Made by a program: the position numbers and the translations under genes. Of a DNA stretch of 55,853 nt, positions 15,326 through 22,590 are shown piece after piece. The notes under the pieces were generated by a model that worked only from the letters and a program-made list of their open reading frames with translations, made no database searches and had not been told where the DNA came from. Origin of the DNA: an uncultured Bacteroidales bacterium (GTDB lineage: Bacteria; Bacteroidota; Bacteroidia; Bacteroidales; WCHB1-69); NCBI GenBank assembly GCA_900316305.1, contig ONCM01000025.1, positions 1 through 55,853 on the forward strand, in the 5' to 3' direction. Position 1 is the stretch's first letter. Every line of letters begins with the position of its first letter.

Positions 15326-15955
15326 TTATTGACCCACAACCACTTTCGCGTAACGGATAACCTTGTCTTTCAGCTTGTAGCCTTTTTCCGTCACATCGAT
15401 GACCTTACCTTTGTCTTCCTCCTTCTGTGCCGGGAAGTGGGTCACGGCTTCGTGGAAATCAGTGTTAAATTCCTCGCCTTTGGCCTGAATTTCCTCCACG
15501 TCAAAGCGTTTCATCATCTGGACTAACTTGTTGTAGATCAAGTTAAACCCTTCTTTAATAGAATCCACATCATCGACTTTTTCGTTAGCGGCGATGGCAC
15601 GCTCAAAATCGTCAATAACAGGCAGCAGATTCACCAATACTTTTTCGGAAGCGGTGGAAATCAGATCCAACTTCTCTTTGCTGACACGTTTTTTGTAGTT
15701 GTCGAATTCGGAGAAAAGACGCAGAAAACGGTCGTTCAGCTCTGCTTTTTCGGCCTTCAGCTGCTCAATCTTCTTTTCCAAATCCTGGATTTTCATTTTA
15801 TCTTTGTCCTTCTTTTTGGAGAAAAAAGATTTTTTGCCTTTGTCAGTATTTTCTTCGTTATCCGCCAAATTGTCAGTATTTTCCTGCACTTCCTCTTGCA
15901 CTTCAGGATTCTGCACTTGCTCATCCTGAATCATTTCTTCTTGATTGTTTTCCAT
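15326..15955 (-). CDS. grpE: Nucleotide exchange factor GrpE
   Basis: The 209-aa protein has a long acidic, disordered N-terminus (residues 1-45), a Lys-rich stretch (KKSFFSKKKDKDKMK), then the GrpE coiled coil and head (LNDRFLRLFSEFDNYKKRVS, VLVNLLPVIDDFERAI, EGFNLIYNKLVQMMKRFDVE, FNTDFHEAVTHFPA, GYKLKDKVIRYAKVVVGQ). It releases ADP from DnaK. It is followed by dnaJ after 16 bp. hrcA is not adjacent, and I see no CIRCE-type inverted repeat upstream. Confidence 0.96.
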   Translation of the reverse strand: MENNQEEMIQDEQVQNPEVQEEVQENTDNLADNEENTDKGKKSFFSKKKDKDKMKIQDLEKKIEQLKAEKAELNDRFLRLFSEFDNYKKRVSKEKLDLISTASEKVLVNLLPVIDDFERAIAANEKVDDVDSIKEGFNLIYNKLVQMMKRFDVEEIQAKGEEFNTDFHEAVTHFPAQKEEDKGKVIDVTEKGYKLKDKVIRYAKVVVGQ

Positions 15956-16059
15956 ACTATACTTATTTTCAATTACTTACAAACACAATGATAGTGCGGC
16001 ATCGAATCCCACATTCGACCCGCCGAGGGGTTATAGCAAAAAATTTGCCAAAAATGTCA

Positions 16060-17364
16060 TTATTTGAAAAAATGACGTTCACTGCTATGGCAACCCGCCT
16101 CCATGAAAGAGATGTACTCCAGAAAAATGTCGTCCTTGTTGGCTGGAAACATTATTCCAAAGCGTTTTGCAATTTCTGTAATTTGTTGTAAATTGTTGTA
16201 ATCTAGGATATTATCGTTTTCAGTTACGAAATTGTGCGGAGTTTTCGCAGTATCGGTGTAGGTGCCGGAAATCTCCTCGGGCAGATTCGCGGGCAGAATC
16301 ACATCATACAAGTTGGCATTGTCGGGCAAATATGCGGTTTGCAGAACCGAAAAATCGGCCTTATCCAATTGGTTGACAATATCTTGCGGTATTTCAGCAC
16401 CCAGCGCGTTCCAAAGCAAGACATTACGGAAACCGGCACGATCAAGGGTGGCGGGCACGTCAACCGCTTCCGCGCAAACGGTGACCCCCAACACGTTCTC
16501 CATTTTCTGTTTCGTTGGAGCGTCCAGTTTGTGCCCACCAGGCGCGATGTGCGGGAACATGCCCATGTCGAACAGCCCCTGACTGTTCAGCTCGCTTTTG
16601 ATGGTCAGGAACCCGGCGGCAGGCTTCGACTGCACGTCAAGCAACATACACATATTCTCCAATTCGTGGTAGGCCGCTTCCGTCAGCCATTTCTCCCACA
16701 CGATGAACGCAGGGGCGGGAATAGATGTCAAATCCTCAACAAAAGTTTGTATATCAGCATCTTGCAGATTGTTCTTCTGCAAAAGAGCAGCATAATCATC
16801 TGCCATCAGCGCCTGTTTGTAAGCATCGTAATTCTTCCCCAAAACTTCCACGTAAATTCCTTTTTCCAAATGATGTTGGATCAGGTAGAAATTGACGCTG
16901 CGGAAAAAGGCATAATAATCCGTAATATTCAGGGTATCAGAGGTGTTGAACCAATATTTCGGGGTGTCTGGGCAGCGATTAAGGATTTCATAAACGGCCT
17001 TTAACGTTTCCGGGATCTGTAGAGACGTTTCATGAAACGTCTCTACATTCGGGAAAATGCAATAAAATTTGTCCGACAGGAACATTTCCGCAAACGGCAG
17101 AAGATCGTTTTTGTCGGCAAAAAAATCGGTGCCACGACGGTAGTAGTCGAACGACCCCAACGCATTGGTGTTCAACACGGTGCGGGCAAATCTTTGCAAT
17201 AGGTAGAGCGTTTCGTTGGAGTAGCTACCGGAACTCATCACCAACGTCTCGTTGACTTTAGGCGCCTGTAATTTCTGTGCCGCAACCGCAAACGCCTCCT
17301 CAAACGAGGCTTCCATCAATTGCCCGTTTTTTTTGATATATGGTGTTGTAATTCGTTGATTCAT
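16060..17364 (-). CDS. Molybdopterin-oxidoreductase-like protein, probably without cofactor
   Basis: The 434-aa protein starts like the middle of formate dehydrogenase/NuoG-type large subunits (ITTPYIKKNGQLMEASFEEA) and has the late-family pattern LQTAYLPDNANLYDVILPAN then ISGTYTDTAKTPHNF. It lacks the N-terminal iron-sulphur cluster cysteines and is much shorter than catalytic members (over 650 aa). Together with weak conservation of the cofactor-binding loops, this suggests a structural or degenerate NuoG/FdhA-like subunit. A palindrome is inserted in frame at about residues 106-114 (VETFHETSL). It ends about 105 bp upstream of grpE and starts 7 bp after the GldA-like gene, so these may be read together. 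The assignment is a family-level guess. Confidence 0.6.
   Translation of the reverse strand: MNQRITTPYIKKNGQLMEASFEEAFAVAAQKLQAPKVNETLVMSSGSYSNETLYLLQRFARTVLNTNALGSFDYYRRGTDFFADKNDLLPFAEMFLSDKFYCIFPNVETFHETSLQIPETLKAVYEILNRCPDTPKYWFNTSDTLNITDYYAFFRSVNFYLIQHHLEKGIYVEVLGKNYDAYKQALMADDYAALLQKNNLQDADIQTFVEDLTSIPAPAFIVWEKWLTEAAYHELENMCMLLDVQSKPAAGFLTIKSELNSQGLFDMGMFPHIAPGGHKLDAPTKQKMENVLGVTVCAEAVDVPATLDRAGFRNVLLWNALGAEIPQDIVNQLDKADFSVLQTAYLPDNANLYDVILPANLPEEISGTYTDTAKTPHNFVTENDNILDYNNLQQITEIAKRFGIMFPANKDDIFLEYISFMEAGCHSSERHFFK
17019..17046. repeat. 28-bp palindrome inside a coding sequence, core TTTCATGAAA
   Basis: Perfect palindrome with a BspHI-like centre inside the molybdopterin-oxidoreductase-like gene, read on the minus strand as V-E-T-F-H-E-T-S-L. 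Confidence 0.9.
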
Positions 17365-17370
17365 CGCTTT

Positions 17371-18120
17371 TCATCGTTCATTCATCGTTAACCGGTGGAA
17401 CAACTGCTCCATGCCCAGCGCGTCGAGGTCCGCGGCGGTTTTAAGGCCGACCTTTTCGGCGAGGAGATGGAGGTCCTTGGTCATGGTGTCGGCCACCAGT
17501 TTGCCCTTGTTGATGATGACCACGTGGTCGCACAGGGCTTGCACCTCCTGCATGATGTGGGTGGAGAGGAGCACGGTGCGGTCTTTGCCAAAGGAACGGA
17601 TAAGTTCCCGGATTTCAATGAGTTGGTTCGGGTCGAGACCGGTGGTGGGCTCGTCGAGGATCAGCACCTCGGGGTTGTGGATGAGGGCTTGTGCGATACC
17701 CACGCGTTGTTTGTAACCGCGTGACAGTGCCCCGATCTTCTTGTGCTGTTCGGGGGTGAGCCCCGTGCGCTCAATCACTTCGTCAACACATTTTTTTACC
17801 TCCTTCAAGTGGAAGACGCCAGCCACAAATTCCAGGAACTCACGCACATACATGTCGTAGTAGAGCGGGTTAGCCTCCGAGAGGTAACCGATGATTTGCC
17901 GCAGTTTCAGGGAATCCTTCCAAATGTCGAGACCGCAGACGGTGACATCGCCCTCCGTGGGCGGAATCAGTCCGGTGATGATCTTCATCATGGTGGTCTT
18001 TCCGGCGCCGTTCGGTCCTAAAAAACCGACAATTTCGCCTTTTTTGGCTTCAAAACTGACCTTGTCGAGGGCATATTGCTCTCCGAAAACCTTAGTGACG
18101 TTGTTAACTATAATAGACAT
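17371..18120 (-). CDS. ABC transporter ATP-binding protein, GldA-like
   Basis: The 249-aa protein is a single ABC ATPase domain: Walker A GPNGAGKTT near residue 36, Q-loop region GYLSEANPLYYDMYVREFL, signature LSRGYKQR (Arg-Gly instead of Gly-Gly), Walker B VLILDEPTTGLD and switch His in STHIMQEV. The YLSEANPLYYDMYVREFLEF stretch is typical of GldA, the ATPase tied to gliding/T9SS in Bacteroidetes. The gldF/gldG permeases are not here and the protein is shorter than GldA's usual ~300 aa, so a related exporter is possible. The start at 18120 is chosen because a -7 box TACCTTTG (18145-18152) overlaps the upstream ATG at 18147. Confidence 0.88.
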   Translation of the reverse strand: MSIIVNNVTKVFGEQYALDKVSFEAKKGEIVGFLGPNGAGKTTMMKIITGLIPPTEGDVTVCGLDIWKDSLKLRQIIGYLSEANPLYYDMYVREFLEFVAGVFHLKEVKKCVDEVIERTGLTPEQHKKIGALSRGYKQRVGIAQALIHNPEVLILDEPTTGLDPNQLIEIRELIRSFGKDRTVLLSTHIMQEVQALCDHVVIINKGKLVADTMTKDLHLLAEKVGLKTAADLDALGMEQLFHRLTMNER

Positions 18121-18144
18121 GTTCGTACTTTTCAAATAAGGGCG

Positions 18145-18152
18145 CAAAGGTA
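18145..18152 (-). promoter_or_regulatory. -7 box of the GldA-like gene (TACCTTTG)
   Basis: TACCTTTG on the minus strand, 24 bp upstream of the ATG at 18120. Confidence 0.6.
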
Positions 18153-18164
18153 CAAATTTTTAGG

Positions 18165-19235
18165 TTAGGAACGAACCGCAGGAATTAGGTTCCGATCATC
18201 GGCTCTTTGTGTCGCGCGCGTGCTGAAAGCACGAAATCTCAATAACCCCACACTGCGCTTCACTTCGTTACGCTTATGTGGGGTTATTGAGATTTCGTGC
18301 CTCCGGCACGCTTTGTGGATCACGTTACTTTTTGATTTAATACAACGACTAATATTCGTAATAGCGGGTAAAATACGGTTCGCCGTCGTTCGTGGCACCT
18401 TCACAGGATATTTTCCGTCGTATTCGTAAGTGTATTCCGTGGCAATGTGGTCATATTCCGTCCCTGCATCCTTATAACTATAGACAGCGGTCAACACATT
18501 TCCGGTGTTTGTATAGGTGAAATACTCGTCATCCCATGTCCCAATCACATAATCAAACCAAAGCTGAGTCCAACCTTTCAAGGGATTGATTTTGTTGTCG
18601 TATGTGAAAGTGGCCTCCATGACATCCTCGTTGTCCCCTTCAAGATACGCCAAAATACGACTGACATTCTTGCCTTCCCATGTGAACTCAAGGATGATTT
18701 TTTGGTCTCCTTTTTGGCTGGATTTCAGCTTTTGAATCTGCTTTTCCAGAACCTCAGCCCCCTGCGGAATCAACCTTGACAAAGGATTAAGGTTACTTTT
18801 ATGATTGTTTTTGTATTCAGGTATATCATAGGCCACAAATTCGATTTTTGACAGTTTTTTATTGTCATAATACAGCTTGTATGTCTGCTCCAACTCTTCA
18901 TAATCTATCCAATAATAGTTAATGGTTGTAAGGAGGTCGTTTTCGTAGCTGAATTCAAGAAAATCCTCATCTTCTTTGATCATCTTGATTCGATTGTCTT
19001 CATCATAGAAATATTGATCTACATACCAAACCGCCCCGTTATAATAATAATCTATGCTGGAAAGGGTTTTATCATTCCAATTCCACACTTGGTCCAGCAC
19101 TTTTTCACCATTGTTTTCGTAATAAATCTTCTGGATTTTCTTTTTCGGGTTGTACACTCCGGATTTCTCCTTCTCGCAGGAGGTCAGGGCGGCGCATAAC
19201 ACAGCGCACAAACTTAAAATCAAAACCTTCTTCAT
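18165..19235 (-). CDS. Putative lipoprotein with YD-like tandem segments, 3' frameshifted
   Basis: The N-terminus MKKVLILSLCAVLCAALTSC is a signal peptide with a lipobox, so it is a lipoprotein. The mature part is rich in Tyr, Asn and Asp with recurring strands (WNDKTLSSIDYYYNG, YYDNKKLSKIEF, FTYTNTGNVLTAVYSY), resembling Bacteroidetes DUF4595-type lipoproteins of unknown function. After KYPVKV the reading frame appears shifted. The neighbouring frame reads ATNDGEPYFTRYYEY and stops at 18349-18351, as expected for the family. The frame as written instead runs about 60 codons on through an inverted repeat (18229-18300). A single missing base near 18393-18399 explains both. The natural gene is therefore probably about 18349-19235. 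Confidence 0.7.
   Translation of the reverse strand: MKKVLILSLCAVLCAALTSCEKEKSGVYNPKKKIQKIYYENNGEKVLDQVWNWNDKTLSSIDYYYNGAVWYVDQYFYDEDNRIKMIKEDEDFLEFSYENDLLTTINYYWIDYEELEQTYKLYYDNKKLSKIEFVAYDIPEYKNNHKSNLNPLSRLIPQGAEVLEKQIQKLKSSQKGDQKIILEFTWEGKNVSRILAYLEGDNEDVMEATFTYDNKINPLKGWTQLWFDYVIGTWDDEYFTYTNTGNVLTAVYSYKDAGTEYDHIATEYTYEYDGKYPVKVPRTTANRILPAITNISRCIKSKSNVIHKACRRHEISITPHKRNEVKRSVGLLRFRAFSTRATQRADDRNLIPAVRS
18229..18300. repeat. 72-bp hairpin repeat with 24-bp perfect arms (GAAATCTCAATAACCCC family)
   Basis: The arms 18229-18252 and 18277-18300 are perfectly complementary over 24 bp, with a 24-nt loop. It contains GAAATCTCAATAACCCCACA, shared with copies near 20919, 32140 and 35343. It lies just downstream of the probable real stop of the frameshifted lipoprotein gene, so it may also act as a terminator. 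Confidence 0.9.
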
Positions 19236-19314
19236 AATCATGTTTTTTATACGTTTATACTTATAGGATGCAAAAAAACGAAAAGGTAACAAAAATATTG
19301 TGAAATAAATACAA

Positions 19315-20457
19315 TTATTTGGTTTTCAACCATTTCTTTGCCTTACCCCCCTTTGCATCGGTTAACCGAACGGAAGAGAGCGACTTGTTGTCGATGACAT
19401 TGCGATGGATAAAGAACTGGTATTTGCCGTCGGGGGCGTCCGCCAGCTGGGTGCGGAATTCCTCCAAATACTGCTTCTTCAGGTTCGCATCCTTCATCTT
19501 ATACCCTTTTTTGGACTTCTCCACCCAAACGGAAGTCTTGGTGGAGGTGATGTGATAGCGAATCTCCTCCTTCACAGGTATGGAAAAACCGTAGCGATAC
19601 GGCTGCATCATCTTCACTTGTGCCGCCTCCAGCAATCGTTCGCCGAATGGGTTTAGGTTATCTGCTTGACTTTCATCGATATACATCTCAACGATGCCGT
19701 TGGTGTCCAGCGAAAGCACGAATGTGACATCTGACTCAATCGGATGTGGGTTGTCGCAGGCCGCCTTGTCCAATAGCTCGAACAGGTAGTTGTCCATCAC
19801 CACATAGTCATCAGGAAAAACAGTCCGGTAGGGGAGAATGATGTTTCGTTCGTCTTCCAGAAAATCGGTGATGGAATCGACTTTTTGAACAAAGTCAGCG
19901 GGAAATTGGTATTTTGTCCACTTATACCCGTAACTATCCGCTTGTTCCACCCATTTCATGTACTGGTTCCGGGCTTTCTCATAGTCGCCCTCCAGATTCA
20001 GCATCTCAATCAGGCAAAGCGATTTGCAAAGATCGGCAGTCTGTTCCACCACCAGCAACCGCATTCTCAAAGAGTCTTTTCCAGGAATCGTAAGATCCTC
20101 GTAATCAGCATAATCCAGCGCATCATCGTAGTATTTGAAGGCGCTCTCAAAATCCTGCATCTGCTCCAATTGTTGGGCTTGGTTCCAAAGATGGTAAAAA
20201 TGTTGGTAGCACTCCATCAGCTGGATTTTCGCCTTGATGGTTTTCTGTGCATCGCGGGAAAGCCGGGCTTTGGATGTGTTTCCTGCCTGCAAAGCGGCAT
20301 AATAGTAATCCTTAGCGACATCATATATCGCACTTTGAGCTAAAATCTCCGCTTCGGAATAGAGTTCTTTATAATCAGCATTTGTTTTCTGCGCAAAAAC
20401 AGACAGGCATAAACCCATCATTACCAATAAGATAGAATGTCTTGCAAATTTTTGCAT
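19315..20457 (-). CDS. Secreted protein with TPR-like helical region, unknown function
   Basis: The 380-aa protein has a signal peptide (SILLVMMGLCLSVFAQ). Residues about 25-190 are helical and TPR-like (ILAQSAIYDVAKDYYYAALQ, FESAFKYYDDALDYADYEDL, EGDYEKARNQYMKWVEQADS). The C-terminal half is mixed, with strands including VTFVLSLDTNGIVEMYIDES, a pattern reminiscent of TonB C-terminal-like folds but not firmly assignable. The gene is monocistronic with its own -7 box (20499-20506), divergent from the TM1266-like gene. A periplasmic location is inferred; the function is unknown. Confidence 0.75.
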   Translation of the reverse strand: MQKFARHSILLVMMGLCLSVFAQKTNADYKELYSEAEILAQSAIYDVAKDYYYAALQAGNTSKARLSRDAQKTIKAKIQLMECYQHFYHLWNQAQQLEQMQDFESAFKYYDDALDYADYEDLTIPGKDSLRMRLLVVEQTADLCKSLCLIEMLNLEGDYEKARNQYMKWVEQADSYGYKWTKYQFPADFVQKVDSITDFLEDERNIILPYRTVFPDDYVVMDNYLFELLDKAACDNPHPIESDVTFVLSLDTNGIVEMYIDESQADNLNPFGERLLEAAQVKMMQPYRYGFSIPVKEEIRYHITSTKTSVWVEKSKKGYKMKDANLKKQYLEEFRTQLADAPDGKYQFFIHRNVIDNKSLSSVRLTDAKGGKAKKWLKTK

Positions 20458-20498
20458 ACTTTAATTTTAACAGAAAACAGTAAATTTTTTTGAGGCTG

Positions 20499-20506
20499 CA
20501 AAAATA
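20499..20506 (-). promoter_or_regulatory. -7 box of the TPR-like secreted protein gene (TATTTTTG)
   Basis: TATTTTTG on the minus strand, about 41 bp upstream of the ATG. It is 13 bp from the divergent plus-strand box at 20520-20527. Confidence 0.6.
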
Positions 20507-20519
20507 CGGAAAAAAATGA

Positions 20520-20554
20520 TACTTTTGCCCGCTCATTCGGGTACACAATACCCG
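20520..20554 (+). promoter_or_regulatory. TM1266/hydG promoter -7 box and leader hairpin
   Basis: TACTTTTG at 20520-20527 is a good -7 box. The predicted leader of about 65 nt contains a perfect hairpin CGGGTA-CACAA-TACCCG (20538-20554) before the ATG at 20599. I cannot assign it to a known riboswitch class. Confidence 0.5.
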
Positions 20555-20598
20555 CGTGACATCTTGAAGTGTAATAACCTGATCCTAAAGAAGTTCTG

Positions 20599-20844
20599 AT
20601 GGAAAAGCGAATAGGCACCATAACTATATTATTGTCAGACAAAGCGGCCGCTCCGCAAGTGAACGAAGTGATTTCCAGTCACTCCGCTATCGTTTTGGCA
20701 CGTCAAGGCCTGCCCTTCCACGACCGCCCCGTGGCCGTCATCTCCCTCATTGTCGAAGGCGATGTCAACGAGATCAATTCCCTGTCGGGACAGTTGGGGA
20801 AGATTCCGGATGTGACCACGAAGGTGGTAGTGACACGGCGATGA
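20599..20844 (+). CDS. TM1266 family iron-only hydrogenase system regulator
   Basis: The 81-aa protein (KRIGTITILLSDKAAAPQVN, then ISSHSAIVLARQGLPFHDRP and VAVISLIVEGDVNEINSLSG) matches the small ACT-like TM1266 family, often encoded beside [FeFe]-hydrogenase maturation genes and annotated as a putative iron-only hydrogenase system regulator. Its length is normal for the family. It is followed after 169 bp by hydG on the same strand, which fits the family context. No DNA-binding domain is visible, so regulation, if any, would be indirect. Confidence 0.9.
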   Translation: MEKRIGTITILLSDKAAAPQVNEVISSHSAIVLARQGLPFHDRPVAVISLIVEGDVNEINSLSGQLGKIPDVTTKVVVTRR

Positions 20845-20887
20845 AACGATGAACAAACGATGAACAAACGATGAACAAACGATGAAC
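20844..20887. repeat. Four tandem copies of AAACGATGAAC
   Basis: Four perfect 11-bp units directly follow the TM1266-like gene; the first begins at the stop codon (TGA). Confidence 0.9.
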
Positions 20888-20918
20888 AAAATGATTCATT
20901 AAGCAGCCTCGAAGAGGC

Positions 20919-20972
20919 AAAACGCACGAAGTGCAAATAACCCCACACAAGGCGTAAGCCGCAGTGTGGGGC
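20919..20972. repeat. GAAATCTCAATAACCCC-family repeat, diverged copy
   Basis: The stretch has GCCTCGAAGAGGC, then GCACGAAGTGCAAATAACCCC and CCCCACAC...GTGTGGGG, giving two short hairpins in the order seen in the other copies. A CAGTAAACAGTAAAC simple repeat follows at 20981-21008. Confidence 0.65.
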
Positions 20973-21013
20973 CCAACAAACGGTAAACAGTAAACAGTAA
21001 ACAATAAACCAAT

Positions 21014-22468
21014 ATGAAATTCAACCCCGAAAAATGCCGCATCCCCGATGAAATCGGGAGACCCTTTATCGACCCGGAAGAGATCTGGGATTATATCAAC
21101 AAGACCGAAAGCACGCCCGAGCGGGTTCGTGAGATCATAGCCAAGTCGTTGAACAAGAATCGTTTGACAATGGAAGAGACGGCCGTCCTCATCAACACCA
21201 CCGACCCCGAGTTGGTGGAGGAGATCAAGGAGGGCGCGCGCACGCTGAAGCGCAACGTCTATGGCAACCGCATTGTCCTGTTCGCCCCGCTGTACGTGGG
21301 TAACTACTGCGTGAACAACTGCAAATACTGCGGTTTCCGTTCTTCCAACCACGAGCAGGTGCGCACCACATTGACGGACGAGGAGTTCGTGCACAACATT
21401 GAGGCTCTGGAAGAAGACGGTCAGAAACGACTGATCCTCGTCTATGGCGAATCGCCGAAATACTCCCCCGAATTCATCGCGCACACCACGAAATTGGCCT
21501 ACTCCGTCCATAAGGGCAACGGCTCCATCCGTCGCGTCAACATCAACGCCGCCCCGCTGGATGTGGAGGGTTTCCGCACCGTAAAAGAAGCCGGCATAGG
21601 CACTTACCAAATCTTCCAGGAGACCTACCATCCGGAAGCTTACTCCTGGTATCATCCCGCCAACACCATCAAGGGCAACTACGAGTGGCGTCTTACCTCC
21701 ATGGACCGCGCCCAGCAGGCCGGCATCGACGACAACGGCCTCGGCATCCTCTTCGGTCTTTACGACTGGCGTTTCGAGGTGCTGGCTATGATTCGTCATA
21801 CCAACCACTTAGAGGCTTGCTTCAACGTGGGACCGCACACGATTTCCTTCCCGCGCATCAAGGACGCTTCAGGCCTCGACATTGACAAGAAGTACTTTGT
21901 GGATGACGACACCTTCGAGAAGATCATCGCCATTTTCCGTCTGGCCGTGCCTTACACCGGCATGATTCTCACGGCTCGCGAGACCTCCGAATTCCGCGCC
22001 AAAGCCATCCAGTACGGTATTTCGCAAATCGACGGCGGCACCAACCTGCAGATCGGCGACTACAAATACCACCACGAGGAGACCGAGAAGAACAGCGACA
22101 AGCAGGAGGACCAGAACCTGCATCGCGAGCAGTTCAAGATCGGCGACGACCGCTCTTTGGGCGAGATCATCGACGAACTGTTGGACAACAACTTCATCCC
22201 GAGTTTCTGCACCGCCTGCTACCGTTTGGGCCGCACCGGCGAGCACTTCATGGAGTTCAGCGTGCCCGGCTTCATCAAACGCTACTGCACGCCCAACGCC
22301 ATCCTGACATTGTCAGAGTATCTGGTCGATTACGCCACGCCCGAAGTGGCGGCCAAAGGCTGGAAGGTGATTGAAAACAACATGGTGAACGTGGATGAGA
22401 AGTTCCACGACGAGCTGCTGAAGCGCATCGAGCGCATCAAGGCCGGCGAGCGCGACCTCTATTTCTAG
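21014..22468 (+). CDS. hydG: [FeFe] hydrogenase H-cluster radical SAM maturase HydG
   Basis: The 484-aa protein is HydG. This radical SAM tyrosine lyase makes the CO and cyanide ligands of the H-cluster from tyrosine. The radical SAM motif CVNNCKYC (CxxxCxxC) is near residue 96. The C-terminal CTAC...C motif with 22 residues between the second and third Cys distinguishes HydG from ThiH. The length is typical. It is preceded by the TM1266-like gene, and a strong terminator follows (22547-22583). HydE, HydF and the hydrogenase itself are not in the window. Its presence implies an anaerobe with [FeFe]-hydrogenase. Confidence 0.96.
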   Translation: MKFNPEKCRIPDEIGRPFIDPEEIWDYINKTESTPERVREIIAKSLNKNRLTMEETAVLINTTDPELVEEIKEGARTLKRNVYGNRIVLFAPLYVGNYCVNNCKYCGFRSSNHEQVRTTLTDEEFVHNIEALEEDGQKRLILVYGESPKYSPEFIAHTTKLAYSVHKGNGSIRRVNINAAPLDVEGFRTVKEAGIGTYQIFQETYHPEAYSWYHPANTIKGNYEWRLTSMDRAQQAGIDDNGLGILFGLYDWRFEVLAMIRHTNHLEACFNVGPHTISFPRIKDASGLDIDKKYFVDDDTFEKIIAIFRLAVPYTGMILTARETSEFRAKAIQYGISQIDGGTNLQIGDYKYHHEETEKNSDKQEDQNLHREQFKIGDDRSLGEIIDELLDNNFIPSFCTACYRLGRTGEHFMEFSVPGFIKRYCTPNAILTLSEYLVDYATPEVAAKGWKVIENNMVNVDEKFHDELLKRIERIKAGERDLYF

Positions 22469-22546
22469 CTATTAGCTATTGGCTTTTAGCTGTTGGCTAA
22501 TGAATTGAGACTTTTTTTAATATTTTGTTTTTTCCATACATACGAC

Positions 22547-22583
22547 AAGCGGCCGTCCCGATTGGGGCGACCGCTTGGTTTTT
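22547..22583 (+). terminator. Rho-independent terminator after hydG
   Basis: AAGCGGCCGTCCC-GATT-GGGGCGACCGCTT forms a 12-13 bp stem with one mismatch, followed by GGTTTTT. It lies between the converging hydG and GH3 genes. Just upstream (22465-22500) is a simple repeat of TAGCTATTGGC type. Confidence 0.8.
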
Positions 22584-22590
22584 ATGCCGC

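Noticed and set aside
14161-15360. Long open frame (399 codons) on the plus strand opposite dnaJ
   Set aside because: It is the complement of dnaJ's regular codon pattern; the translation has no recognisable domain, whereas the minus strand is clearly DnaJ.
20528-20598. Known riboswitch (TPP, SAM or preQ1 class) in the TM1266/hydG leader
   Set aside because: It has one hairpin and a short ACCTGATC-like string, but the conserved cores of these classes cannot be laid out on it.
20774-21808. Minus-strand open frame (344 codons) over TM1266/hydG
   Set aside because: It overlaps clearly identified hydG and the tandem repeat and has no recognisable features.
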